Origin: an uncultured Pseudomonadota bacterium
Lineage (GTDB): Bacteria > Pseudomonadota > Gammaproteobacteria > Comchoanobacterales > Comchoanobacteraceae
Length of the DNA stretch: 64,000 bases
Direction: 5' to 3'
Assembly (NCBI GenBank): GCA_913020085.1
Contig: CAJVZW010000001.1
Coordinates: 1-64,000 of the forward strand
Under the pieces are notes generated by a model. It was not told the DNA's origin and made no database searches. It was given only the letters and a program-made list of their open reading frames with translations. This document shows positions 25,149-34,252 of the stretch, one piece after another; within the stretch, counting starts at the first letter, position 1, and each line of letters starts with the position of its first letter. The translations under genes and the position numbers were made by a program.

Positions 25149-26231
25149 ATGGGTGTAAAATGTGGGCTAGTTGGTTTACCCAATGTTGGGAAGTCAACAC
25201 TATTTAACGCGCTAACAGAATCAGGAGTTGATGCTGAGAACTATCCATTTTGTACGATTGACCCTAATCTTGGTATTGTAGAAGTACCAGACCCAAGGTT
25301 AGTCCAGTTATCAACAATGGTTTCTCCACAACGCTGTATCGCAACGCAGATGAGTTTCTTGGATATTGCAGGTTTAGTTGCAGGTGCATCACAGGGAGAG
25401 GGATTAGGCAACAAGTTCCTTGGACATATACGTGAAGTTCAGGCCATCGTTCACGTTGTTCGCTGCTTTGACGACGAAAATGTTACCCATGTTGATGGAA
25501 GTGTGGATCCCGTAAGAGATATTACCACCATTGAAACAGAGCTTCGTTTAGCGGATATACAGGCACTTGAAAAATCGCTTGAGAAAGTAAGTAAACTGGC
25601 AAAATCTGGCAATAAAGAGCAGATTAGCCAAAAACAAGATATTGCAGAGTTGATTAGCATGTTAAGTGATGAGGAACCAATACCTAATTGGTCCCAAACA
25701 GCACAAGATTTAGCCCACTCAATGCAACTACTTTCGGTTAAACCAGTTTTATACATTGCAAATGTTACTGAGCCCAATGAAAAAAACGACTATACAACCG
25801 CTCTACAGAACTTTGCCAAAGAACAAGGCCGCCCTGTTTTGGTGATTTGCGCAAAAATAGAATCTGAGTTAGTGGGGCTTGAGAGTGAAGAAAAACAAGA
25901 ATTACTAGACGATCTTGAAATGGATGAGCCTGGGCTATATAAGGTTATTAGGGAAGGCTATGACTTGCTGGGACTACAAACATTCTTCACAGCTGGCCCC
26001 AAGGAAGTCAGAGCATGGACGGTCGTAAGAGGTTCTAGTGCTGCAAAATCGGCAGGGACAATTCATTCGGATTTTGAAAAACACTTTATTCGTGCTGAAG
26101 TAATAGCGTTTGACGATTATCAAGCGGCAGGTAGTGAGCAAGCTGCAAAAGATAATGGGACTTGGCGTTTAGAAGGAAAAGATTATACCGTGATGGATGG
26201 TGACGTGATATATTTCAGGACCAGCGCTTAA
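25149..26231 (+). CDS. ychF: Redox-regulated ATPase YchF
   Basis: 360-residue Obg-family P-loop protein that prefers ATP and binds ribosomes. G1 [14 protein letters not shown], the G3-like [21 protein letters not shown], and the NVTEPNE motif (NxxE replacing NKxD, which gives ATP specificity). A coiled-coil arm follows the G domain, and a C-terminal TGS domain ([21 protein letters not shown]...) ends in [11 protein letters not shown]. Normal length. Confidence 0.97.
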   Translation: MGVKCGLVGLPNVGKSTLFNALTESGVDAENYPFCTIDPNLGIVEVPDPRLVQLSTMVSPQRCIATQMSFLDIAGLVAGASQGEGLGNKFLGHIREVQAIVHVVRCFDDENVTHVDGSVDPVRDITTIETELRLADIQALEKSLEKVSKLAKSGNKEQISQKQDIAELISMLSDEEPIPNWSQTAQDLAHSMQLLSVKPVLYIANVTEPNEKNDYTTALQNFAKEQGRPVLVICAKIESELVGLESEEKQELLDDLEMDEPGLYKVIREGYDLLGLQTFFTAGPKEVRAWTVVRGSSAAKSAGTIHSDFEKHFIRAEVIAFDDYQAAGSEQAAKDNGTWRLEGKDYTVMDGDVIYFRTSA

Positions 26232-26254
26232 AAAGATGGCTTTATGAGAATAAT

Positions 26255-27049
26255 ATGAGATTTCTAGGAAGTAGCAAACCAGACGAATTTTTTACTAATA
26301 TCACCGAAGAAGAAGATCCAGAAGAAATTCTTTACATTGATTCAAATACAACGATGAATGAAATCAACCAGATTAATGAAAAAAGAATTTTTGGTAAGGG
26401 AGAGCTGTATGTTGGTAGGGAAACCCCTCAATCCCTTTATCTACATTTAGTCAGAGAACAATTCATCGTTCATCTTGATGCAGGGGTAGATGTAAATCAC
26501 CTACATCTTCTCAATGGATGTCAGTTAGTGCTAGATTCATCGTTTCATCTGCCATTACTTGAGTCATTTACGCCAAGAAACATATGGTTAAAAGGAAAGC
26601 TATCATTTAGCGACTTACTTAGGCATCAATCGAGAGAGGTAATAGATAAATTAAGTGAAACATGTTTGACGGTTACTGGTGATATCTATCACTCTCTCTA
26701 CACACACCCTGATACCTTAATGTCTATACGAGAGAGCAATTTTCCATGTAATATTTTTGTTCACTTACATATTAAGCCAGGATGTATCGCCAACATGCCA
26801 GCTAATTTTGTTATCACAAGTAGAACAAGACAGAGGGCTTTAACCGCAATATTGTCAGTAACCTCTATAGATAAAAGAATTTGGGTAGGTGAAGAGGCTA
26901 CAAAGCTTTTTGATAAGAGTAACTACAAGGAAGAAAACATCTTTAGAACGTATGATGAGTTTGCCACAAAGACGATGATAGAAAAAAGAAAATTTGATAT
27001 TCCAACAGATTCTTTGCCACCAAGAAAGAGATTTTGTCTCACTAGATAG
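26255..27049 (+). CDS. Hypothetical protein with bipartite nuclear-localisation-like tail (possible effector)
   Basis: 264 residues, unrecognised. The N-terminus is acidic (TEEEDPEEILYID), the middle is mixed strand/helix with several His and Leu residues, and there is no signal peptide or membrane helix. The last 21 residues hold KRK (244-246) and RKR (257-259) separated by ten residues rich in Pro, Ser and Asp, a good match to the eukaryotic bipartite nuclear localisation pattern, immediately before the C-terminal FCLTR. Such a tail suggests, but does not prove, a protein delivered into a eukaryotic host. It lies 23 bases after ychF and may be co-transcribed. It overlaps convergent cca by 8 bases. 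Confidence 0.6.
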   Translation: MRFLGSSKPDEFFTNITEEEDPEEILYIDSNTTMNEINQINEKRIFGKGELYVGRETPQSLYLHLVREQFIVHLDAGVDVNHLHLLNGCQLVLDSSFHLPLLESFTPRNIWLKGKLSFSDLLRHQSREVIDKLSETCLTVTGDIYHSLYTHPDTLMSIRESNFPCNIFVHLHIKPGCIANMPANFVITSRTRQRALTAILSVTSIDKRIWVGEEATKLFDKSNYKEENIFRTYDEFATKTMIEKRKFDIPTDSLPPRKRFCLTR

Positions 27050-28082
27050 CATCAATCGATCGTGTGATTATTTCAAGTCGTCGTTGTTCTATCGCCTCCC
27101 CAAGCTCTGGACCGGGATCAATATGAGGGAAATCTGCCGCACTGACTCTTGTTAGTTCTTCTAGTAATGGCAGTAATAATGAATCTAGATCTTTACCATA
27201 CAATGCATGCCCACATTGCAGATATAATTTGATCCATTTCGTATTTGTAAAAGCTCTGAGATCTTTGAAGCAATTTAGCAATTCCTGTGCCTCTATTTTA
27301 TTATATATATTTTTGTACTTATTGAACTTGGACGCAAGAAAGATATATTCATTAGGCGGGGAAAAGATCATATTTACCCAGGACAGCATATCAGGATGAT
27401 GCAGCATACATGAGAACTTTATAAGTGAAGTCTCCTTCTCAAAGGTCAAGACTGTGAGATGATCGATGACACTTTTGGGAAGAAATTCTAGATCAGTAAG
27501 GCAATAGAAAAAATGTTCAGGTTGCTGGTATTGTAGTGTCTTGGATAATTCTTGCCAATTTCGATGTTTAGATAATGCAGAGAAATCCTTTGAAAAAATC
27601 ATGGATTTCATCATTTCAAAGGTAGAATCGTCAATTTTAAATGATGGAAATTTTGCCTTAAATCGACATACTCTTAATACCCTCAGAGGATCTTCAACAA
27701 ATGCAGATGAGACATGGCGCAGTATTTTTTTATTTATATCTCCCCTACCATTGTAAGGATCGATATATTCCCCAGTGTCATCTTTCGCAATTGCATTGAT
27801 CGTAAGATCCCTTCGCATTAGATCTGTCTCTAAGGGCGTTTCGGGTGAAAAGTCAAATTGAAATCCATCATGGCCCAGAGATATTTTTCTCTCCTGCCTC
27901 GCCAGCGCATATTCCTCGCCAGTTTCTGGATGAATAAATACCGGAAAATCTTTTCCTACCTGGGTATATCCTAGTTTCAACATAGTACTGACATCAGACC
28001 CAGTGACAACAAAGTCGCGATCAGTGACGTCTTGGCCCATTAGCTCATCGCGTACAGCTCCGCCGACTAAAAATATCTTCAT
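27042..28082 (-). CDS. cca: tRNA nucleotidyltransferase (CCA-adding), HD residues lost
   Basis: Adds or repairs the 3' CCA of tRNAs. From the ATG at 28082 it reads MKIFLVGGAVRDELMG, with the DRD metal site at residues 21-23, RRDLTINAIA, and EDPLRVLRVCRFKAKF: the E. coli-type class II enzyme. E. coli Cca is 412 residues with a C-terminal HD phosphohydrolase; this protein is 347 residues, and the region corresponding to the HD pair reads FSCMLHHPDM, so the HD dyad and its partners are missing. The nucleotidyltransferase part looks functional, the phosphodiesterase/phosphatase part lost. A longer ORF start at 28136 is not supported. Confidence 0.93.
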   Translation of the reverse strand: MKIFLVGGAVRDELMGQDVTDRDFVVTGSDVSTMLKLGYTQVGKDFPVFIHPETGEEYALARQERKISLGHDGFQFDFSPETPLETDLMRRDLTINAIAKDDTGEYIDPYNGRGDINKKILRHVSSAFVEDPLRVLRVCRFKAKFPSFKIDDSTFEMMKSMIFSKDFSALSKHRNWQELSKTLQYQQPEHFFYCLTDLEFLPKSVIDHLTVLTFEKETSLIKFSCMLHHPDMLSWVNMIFSPPNEYIFLASKFNKYKNIYNKIEAQELLNCFKDLRAFTNTKWIKLYLQCGHALYGKDLDSLLLPLLEELTRVSAADFPHIDPGPELGEAIEQRRLEIITRSIDAI

Positions 28083-28168
28083 CATTACCCCGATAATTGT
28101 CACAGAAATTGATTTTAGCAAGTAACCCAGTGACAATGAAAGAAATTTTATGATAAAGTTTACAATTT

Positions 28169-28954
28169 ATGGTATTTGAAATGATAACAATGAAAGAGAT
28201 TGAAATTAAAGTTTCTCAGTTAGCTCATTGGTTTGCACAAATAGAATCACAGATAATTGCATTTCCACTAATTTGGATGTTTGCAAAAGCATACGGGGTA
28301 AATACAGAGGAGTCCGGCCCTTTATCGCAGTTTAGGAGCCTGAAAGAATTTTTCACTCGCAAGATTGATCTCAAGAAGCATAGAAACCAGCCAAGTGAAA
28401 ATCATATTGTCTCTCCATGTGATGGTACCTTGTCTGCTTTTGGTCATGTGGACCTGTCTAAAAAACAGGCACTTGAAATCAAAGGCTCCCAGTTTTCTCC
28501 TGCTCAACTTGTCGGCAAGGATTTCCTTGAGCTGATTGATAAAAGCAATTTCTTTGTCTTTTACTTAGCACCGGGTGATTACCACTGCTTTCATACACCT
28601 TTCAAAAACTTAAGATGGGTTGAAAAAAGAATAATTCCAGGCCGATTTTTCAGTGTTAGGCCTCAAAAAGGCGGCGTATCAAATAAGTTATCTGAAAATG
28701 AAAGGGTAATTTGCCAGTTTCAAACAGAAAGTAATGATACTATTATTATGGTACTTATCGGGGCAATGATTGTGCGTAGTATTGAGCTGATGGATTTTGA
28801 CCCTAATAAACCAATGGAACTAGGTGCCCTTTTAGGGCAATTCAATTTTGGGTCAAGTATTGTCGTGTTTTCACCATCAAATGCTACGAGAGGTTTTGGT
28901 GACTTACAAGTCGGACGGGTTAAAACTTTTGATCCAATTATGGAGGTATCATAA
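28169..28954 (+). CDS. psd: Phosphatidylserine decarboxylase
   Basis: Converts phosphatidylserine to phosphatidylethanolamine at the inner membrane. 261 residues. SPCDGTLSAFG, YLAPGDYHCFHTPF (conserved His pair 139/142) and GAMIVRSIEL are typical. The self-cleavage site is FGSS at residues 227-230: Gly228-Ser229 would generate the pyruvoyl group. Later in-frame ATGs (28181, 28190) are possible starts and fit homologues as well. It is first in a tightly packed operon continuing through midA. Confidence 0.94.
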   Translation: MVFEMITMKEIEIKVSQLAHWFAQIESQIIAFPLIWMFAKAYGVNTEESGPLSQFRSLKEFFTRKIDLKKHRNQPSENHIVSPCDGTLSAFGHVDLSKKQALEIKGSQFSPAQLVGKDFLELIDKSNFFVFYLAPGDYHCFHTPFKNLRWVEKRIIPGRFFSVRPQKGGVSNKLSENERVICQFQTESNDTIIMVLIGAMIVRSIELMDFDPNKPMELGALLGQFNFGSSIVVFSPSNATRGFGDLQVGRVKTFDPIMEVS

Positions 28955-30351
28955 TGTCCTCTAAAAAAGTATTAAGCCTTTTTTCTTTGGTGATGATCAA
29001 CGTAGTTGCCATTGACAATCTGCGATCTTTGCCAGTTGGCGCAAAATTTGGTTTTTCCCTTATTAGTTATTATATCCTTGCGGCTTTGTTATTTTTTATT
29101 CCAGTTGCACTAATATCTGCTGAGTGTGCTACCGGCTGGCCACATAGGGGAGGAGTTTATATTTGGGTACGGCAAGCTCTTGGGAATCGCTGGGGGTTTT
29201 TCGTAATTTGGATTATGTGGATATATAACGTGGTATGGTACCCATCGCAAATGATTTATATTACCGGTATGTTTTGGAAGTTTGTGTCGCCGTCACTCCT
29301 AGATCACGGGGGTGTGATGTATCTCTCAACAGTGGGCCTTTTCATAGTATGTACAATCGTCAACCGCTACGGCATGCGAATATCAGGTATGGTGAGCACA
29401 TATGGGGCACTATTTGGAACGTTGTTACCGATGTTAATTATCATATGTGCAGGCGCGTATCAGTTATATTTAGGAACAAATATCAATATAGATATCAGCC
29501 TCGCAAGCGCCCTTCCCTCCCGTGCTGAGCAATCTATTTTACCCTTTTTGGTGCCAATCATTTTTGGTCTTATTGGCATTGAAATGTCAGCAGTTCACGC
29601 CAACGATGTTGAAAATCCTCAGAAAACCTACCCTCTTGCAATTTTGATATCGACTGTAATTATTGTAACAACGATGCTGCTGGCTTCCGTTTCTATTGCG
29701 ATTCTTGTTCCAAAGAATGACCTCAATATTGTTGTAGGCATTATTCAGGTTTTTAACTATATCCTGCAAGGAGACACACTGAGCTATTTTAAACCGATTT
29801 TGGTTTTCCTGGTTTTACTGAGTGGTATTTCAAATGTTGCAACATGGATTATTGGGCCCAGCAAGGGTATGTTGATGGCCGCAAAAGATGGTTCGATTCC
29901 CGGTTGGTTTGCGATAACAAATAAACATGATGTGCCCGAGAGAATTTTGTGGATGCAGTGTCTTATTGTGGCTATTTTGAGTATTGGTGTGGTTTTGTTA
30001 CCCGTTGATACAATCTTTACCATGCTAACTGCCATTACTACTCAGTTAGCACTGATGATGTACATCGTGATGTTTATTAGTGCCATTATACTCAGATCTC
30101 GCTATCCTGATAAAGCAACATACAAGGTGCCTGGTGGGATGCCTGGATTGTGCATTATTAGCACATGTGGAATTTTGACATCTCTAGCCATAATTATAAT
30201 GGGCTTTTTTGCGCCTGGAGAGCTTGAAGTCCCTGATGAATTTGGATATACCTTAGTATTGATTATCGGGGTGATTCTATTTGCCTCAGTCCCACTGTTT
30301 GTAAACCAAAGGGAACAAAATGACATACGCTTTGGAGATAAAGAATCTTAA
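28954..30351 (+). CDS. APC-family amino acid antiporter (GadC/glutamate-GABA type)
   Basis: 465 residues, about twelve membrane helices. The unusual N-terminus MINVVAIDNLRSLP, the CATGWPHRGGVYIWVRQALG segment and the FGLIGIEMSAVHANDVENPQKTYP region belong to the glutamate:GABA antiporter branch of the APC superfamily. Substrate is not resolvable; GadC itself has a C-terminal plug that is not obvious here. The ATG overlaps psd by one base (TAATG) and has GGAGG at a good distance. It overlaps yadG by 32 bases. Confidence 0.85.
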   Translation: MSSKKVLSLFSLVMINVVAIDNLRSLPVGAKFGFSLISYYILAALLFFIPVALISAECATGWPHRGGVYIWVRQALGNRWGFFVIWIMWIYNVVWYPSQMIYITGMFWKFVSPSLLDHGGVMYLSTVGLFIVCTIVNRYGMRISGMVSTYGALFGTLLPMLIIICAGAYQLYLGTNINIDISLASALPSRAEQSILPFLVPIIFGLIGIEMSAVHANDVENPQKTYPLAILISTVIIVTTMLLASVSIAILVPKNDLNIVVGIIQVFNYILQGDTLSYFKPILVFLVLLSGISNVATWIIGPSKGMLMAAKDGSIPGWFAITNKHDVPERILWMQCLIVAILSIGVVLLPVDTIFTMLTAITTQLALMMYIVMFISAIILRSRYPDKATYKVPGGMPGLCIISTCGILTSLAIIIMGFFAPGELEVPDEFGYTLVLIIGVILFASVPLFVNQREQNDIRFGDKES

Positions 30352-31231
30352 GAAAGTCTATCAGGATGGAACAGTTGCTCTTGATGGTGTGACCCTGTCT
30401 GTAGAACAAGGAGAGTTTTTCTCACTTCTTGGGCTCAATGGTGCTGGCAAGACCACTTTAATTGGCATTGTAACGGATCTAGTCAGGAAGACATCTGGTG
30501 ATATTCATTTGCTTGGACTGGATATTGATAGGCAGCGGTCAGAGGCAAAACATCTCATTGGGTTAGTTCCCCAAGAATTCAATTTTAATGTATTTAATAC
30601 TGTAGAAGAAGTGCTCGTTAATTATGCCGGTTATTTTGGCATATCAGTAAAGCGCTCCAAGGCGCGGGTTGACGATATTTTATCACGTTTGAAACTAAAT
30701 AATAAACGAGAGACTCAGGTTAGATTTTTATCTGGTGGGATGAAAAGACGAGTTATGATCGCAAGGGCGTTGATCCACGACCCCAAAGTACTGATTCTAG
30801 ATGAGCCAACCGCTGGCGTTGATGTGGATTTAAGAAGAGATATATGGGACCTTTTGAGACTAATTAATAAAGATGGGATGACAATAATTCTTACCAGTCA
30901 TTATATGGAGGAAGTGGAAGCATTATGTAAACGTGTTGCAATATTACATAAAGGTACTATTGTGCGAGAGGGTCAAATATCTGATATACAAAAAGACGCT
31001 CAAAGAGCAAGGTACACAGTCACAGTTGACCGGGCCGTGTCAAAAAACGAATTTTCAGGCATTACAGGTGTAAAGATTGACGCAGTGGAGAATCAATCGA
31101 TTCATGTCACTGTAGAGCAGTCAATTCACCCGTTGATTGAGGCACTTTTCAAAAATGGTTATCAGATTGGTAATGTTTACAATCGATCAAACCGTTTAGA
31201 GAAGTATTTTCTTGCAGATGTAAAGGATTGA
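30320..31231 (+). CDS. yadG: ABC-2 type transporter ATPase YadG-like
   Basis: 303 residues. Walker A GLNGAGKTT, Q-loop VPQEFN, signature LSGGMKRR, Walker B VLILDEPTAGVD, and H-loop TSHYMEE are all intact. The C-terminal ~70 residues resemble the DrrA/YadG-type extension. The partner permease begins one base downstream. The family exports lipids, polysaccharides or drugs; the E. coli pair has no firmly known substrate. Confidence 0.9.
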   Translation: MTYALEIKNLKKVYQDGTVALDGVTLSVEQGEFFSLLGLNGAGKTTLIGIVTDLVRKTSGDIHLLGLDIDRQRSEAKHLIGLVPQEFNFNVFNTVEEVLVNYAGYFGISVKRSKARVDDILSRLKLNNKRETQVRFLSGGMKRRVMIARALIHDPKVLILDEPTAGVDVDLRRDIWDLLRLINKDGMTIILTSHYMEEVEALCKRVAILHKGTIVREGQISDIQKDAQRARYTVTVDRAVSKNEFSGITGVKIDAVENQSIHVTVEQSIHPLIEALFKNGYQIGNVYNRSNRLEKYFLADVKD

Positions 31232-31232
31232 T

Positions 31233-31988
31233 ATGATTGGTTTACTTACACTTATACGTCGAGAAGTCAAAAGAATTATGCGTCTTTGGCAGCAGACTGT
31301 TCTCCCTCCGGCAATTACTTCCACTTTGTATTTTTTAATTTTTGGTAAAATTATCGGCCCGCGCGTTGGAAGTATGGGGGGATTAGAGTTCATATATTTT
31401 ATTGCACCGGGACTAATACTAATGACAGTTATTGTTCAAAGTTACCAGAATGTTTGTTCTGTTGTATATCTTGATAAGTTCCAAAAAAGCATAGAAGAGT
31501 TATTAGTTTCGCCATTGAAATATAGCCACATACTTATTGGCTATATTACAGGGGGATTGATTCGGGGTTTTCTTACAGGATTTGTTGTCTTTCTAGTTGC
31601 TGAGTATTTTTTGGACATAAAAATAGCACACCCTTTTTATATGGTATACGTCATGATCATTACTAGCGTATTGTTTTCCTTGATCGGATTAATTAATGGA
31701 TTGTGGGCAAACAGTTTTGACCATACTGTTTTTATCCCAACATTTGTTCTCACACCGTTAATATATCTAGGCGGTGTATTTTACTCTATATCTATCTTGC
31801 CACCAATATGGCGGGATTTGTCCTATATTAATCCGGTATTTTATCTAGTCTCATTATTTCGCTATTCTTTTTATGATATTCAAATCATCGACCCATATAT
31901 TGCATTGATGGTATTGGTTACAATTGTTATGATGCTGTATGTTTGGGCCTATACAATTCTTGTAAAAACCAATTGTGTCAGGAAATGA
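31233..31988 (+). CDS. yadH: ABC-2 type transporter permease YadH-like
   Basis: 251 residues with six membrane helices and the ABC-2 membrane motif region (LIGLINGLWANSFDHTVFIPTFVLTPLIYLGGVFYS). The N-terminal cytoplasmic LIRREVKRIMRLWQQTVLPP is typical of YadH. AAGGA precedes the ATG. Functions with YadG directly upstream. It overlaps folB by four bases. Confidence 0.9.
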   Translation: MIGLLTLIRREVKRIMRLWQQTVLPPAITSTLYFLIFGKIIGPRVGSMGGLEFIYFIAPGLILMTVIVQSYQNVCSVVYLDKFQKSIEELLVSPLKYSHILIGYITGGLIRGFLTGFVVFLVAEYFLDIKIAHPFYMVYVMIITSVLFSLIGLINGLWANSFDHTVFIPTFVLTPLIYLGGVFYSISILPPIWRDLSYINPVFYLVSLFRYSFYDIQIIDPYIALMVLVTIVMMLYVWAYTILVKTNCVRK

Positions 31989-32335
31989 ATAAGAAACTCG
32001 AAATTAAAAACTTAAAGATTGTTGTAAAGCTGGGCTATCACGATTACGAAAGAGAGCTCCCTCAGCCTGTTCATTTGACCATTGATGTCGATTACTCAGA
32101 TGTGAATATTTTTAAGTTGAATCCAGATAGTGACTATTCAAAAATCAGTCGACAACTGCAAGATATAGTCCAGGATAAATCATTTGAATTAGTAGAAGAA
32201 TTAGCAGATTTTTTATGGTCAAGTCTGATAGATGCTAATATAAAGGTGAAAAAACTTCAAGTTACAAAATTAAAACCGCCATGTAGAAGTAGTCAAGTAA
32301 ACATAGATCAGGTGACTTGTGTCATTTCAGCCTAA
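31985..32335 (+). CDS. folB: Dihydroneopterin aldolase
   Basis: 116 residues from ATG 31985 (ATGA overlap with yadH). Converts 7,8-dihydroneopterin to 6-hydroxymethyl-dihydropterin in folate synthesis. LKIVVKLGYHDYERELPQPVHLTIDVDY and VEELADFLWSSL are recognisable, although the usual IGxxxxER reads LGYHDYER, and the C-terminal xxxKPxA... reads LKPPCRSS. It forms a pathway with folK at 56.7 kb. Confidence 0.87.
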   Translation: MNKKLEIKNLKIVVKLGYHDYERELPQPVHLTIDVDYSDVNIFKLNPDSDYSKISRQLQDIVQDKSFELVEELADFLWSSLIDANIKVKKLQVTKLKPPCRSSQVNIDQVTCVISA

Positions 32336-33368
32336 CTCCCCTATTATGAAAATTATCTGCGATCGCATCCAGAAAAAAGGATTCATTGGAGTTGATGAAT
32401 ATATTGAAATAGCACTTTATGACCCTGAATTTGGTTTTTACTCCAAAACAAATGATATAAAGACTCATTTTACCACTGCTCCCATACTTAGCCCATGGTT
32501 TTCATATGCTATAGCAAAGAATTGGTTAGAGACTTTTCCTGATCATTTACATCGAGGTATTACCGAATGGGGTGCAGGACGAGGTGATATGATGTACCAC
32601 ACTTTGAGGTACTTAAATGATCACGGTGAATCTTCTATAGAGTATGTATGTGTAGAGCAGTCATTGCAGGCATGTGAATCAATACAGAAGAAGATTATGG
32701 CGCTGCCCTACTCGACTAGAAAAAAAGTTCACATTACTAATCAACCAGTTAAACCCAGCGGAATTATTTTTGCGAATGAGTTTTTAGACGCTTTGCCTTT
32801 TAAACGCTTTAAAAAGCTATCTGGCGGGCTCTATGAGGAAGTTGTCTTCGAGAATGATAATGTGCTCAGCTTAGGTGAGATAGAGGCGTCAGATCTCTTA
32901 AATAGAGAAATTAGTCATATCAAAGCAGATATCCCAGACAATTATTCTTCAGAAATTTGTCTCCACGCCAATGACTGGTTTGAGGATCAATTAAAATCCA
33001 GTAAAGATACTTTAATGGTCATTGCTGATTACGGATATACCGATAATGAGTTCTACCATCCTGATCGTGCCAATGGGACCTACAAATGTTTCAAAGAACA
33101 CAATTCATTCAATGACCTACTTAAGTTTCCTGGCGAATGTGATATCACAGCCCATGTAAACTTCTCACGGTTAATTGATCGGCTCGAAAATCAAAAATAC
33201 CGGTACCGATCACAAAAAGATTTTCTTCTTGATATTGGAATAACTGCCATACTCCCAAATAACCTAAGCCTCAACGAATCATCAGCGATAAAGACACTGG
33301 TAATGCCTGGTCAGATGGGCGATGTAATAAAGGTGCTTGAAGTTCTTGTTAATAGCGAGGAGGCATAA
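32319..33368 (+). CDS. MidA/NDUFAF7-type SAM-dependent methyltransferase
   Basis: 349 residues. EYIEIALYDPEFGFYS, the SAM-binding EWGAGRGDMM, FANEFLDALPF, IADYGY and CDITAHVNFSRL are the signature stretches of the COG1565 family. The mitochondrial member NDUFAF7 methylates an arginine in complex I; bacterial roles are not settled. Start GTG 32319 has AGGTGA nearby and overlaps folB by 17 bases; ATG 32346 is an alternative. Last gene of the psd operon. Confidence 0.87.
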   Translation: MSFQPNSPIMKIICDRIQKKGFIGVDEYIEIALYDPEFGFYSKTNDIKTHFTTAPILSPWFSYAIAKNWLETFPDHLHRGITEWGAGRGDMMYHTLRYLNDHGESSIEYVCVEQSLQACESIQKKIMALPYSTRKKVHITNQPVKPSGIIFANEFLDALPFKRFKKLSGGLYEEVVFENDNVLSLGEIEASDLLNREISHIKADIPDNYSSEICLHANDWFEDQLKSSKDTLMVIADYGYTDNEFYHPDRANGTYKCFKEHNSFNDLLKFPGECDITAHVNFSRLIDRLENQKYRYRSQKDFLLDIGITAILPNNLSLNESSAIKTLVMPGQMGDVIKVLEVLVNSEEA

Positions 33369-33379
33369 AATGCCTCCTC
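33357..33379. terminator. Perfect 10-bp hairpin at the end of midA
   Basis: GAGGAGGCAT, a 3-base AAA loop, then ATGCCTCCTC: a fully paired GC-rich stem spanning the midA stop codon. No T-run follows on either strand, so intrinsic termination would be weak; it may stabilise the 3' end or bind a protein. The following ~180 bases to rsmE hold no gene that I can see. Confidence 0.5.
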
Positions 33380-33562
33380 TAGCATCCTGCCTTTCCATTA
33401 CGCGAGTATTCTCCCTGAGATCCTGTGCGTTTTCTTGAAATTATCGTTTATGAGAAAAAATTGCAAGAGTCACCTTGTTAAGAAATTCATAAAAATAGAC
33501 TTATCATAGAGTTAAATTAACACTTGCTTAATGAAATAATTTATAGACATATCTTGAGGATT

Positions 33563-34252
33563 TTATTTAGTTTTAATTAGAATCAGGCCTGCTACAACTG
33601 CGGTATCTGCTCTTAATATGGGAGTATTAATGGACACTGTCTCACAGTTTTCATGAATAATATCCAGTTCCTTTTTACTCCATCCACCTTCTGGACCAAC
33701 TGCTACCTGGTTGAAGGTATTCAACTTCGTATCTTCGTCATTTTCAGCATATGGATGAAGAGTCAGGGTAGGGCGTTCCCAGCTTATTTGGCTGAAGATT
33801 TTTGCTGGTTGGATTTTAGGTAACCATGGGTTGCGAGATTGAATCACACTGCTTTGTATTACTTTTTCCCAGTGTGCTAATCGCTCAGCAGAGTAAAGAA
33901 TTTGATGCTTAACCGGAGTAAACTCACAGATTATTGGCTGAATTTCACTGACGCCCATTTCGGTTGCCTTTTGAAGGATTAAATCAAAGGCGTTTAACTT
34001 CGTTATACCGGCAAGCAAAATGCTGAGTGTTGGTTTTTCTGCGACTGACATACAACTTATTTGATCAATACAAGATTGAGATTTTGATATTATTGTCAGC
34101 CCCCCTTGGTATATAGAGCCGCAACCATCTAATATTTCTATAGTATCGCCATTACGTGCGCGTGTTACATTGATAATATGATGGTGCTGAGCTTTGTTCA
34201 GCTGAATTGAAGGTAATATCTTACCGCTTGTAATTAGAATTCGGTGGATCAT
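33563..34252 (-). CDS. rsmE: 16S rRNA m3U1498 methyltransferase RsmE
   Basis: 229 residues of the SPOUT class. The knot region shows AVGPEGGWSKKELDII and TPILRADTAVVAGL (usually LGxRILRxETA). An N-terminal PUA-like domain includes HHHIINVTRARNGDTIEILDG and the QKATEMGVSEIQPI segment. It overlaps the stop of mrcA by one base (TAATG), so it is translated from the same message. Confidence 0.94.
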   Translation of the reverse strand: MIHRILITSGKILPSIQLNKAQHHHIINVTRARNGDTIEILDGCGSIYQGGLTIISKSQSCIDQISCMSVAEKPTLSILLAGITKLNAFDLILQKATEMGVSEIQPIICEFTPVKHQILYSAERLAHWEKVIQSSVIQSRNPWLPKIQPAKIFSQISWERPTLTLHPYAENDEDTKLNTFNQVAVGPEGGWSKKELDIIHENCETVSINTPILRADTAVVAGLILIKTK

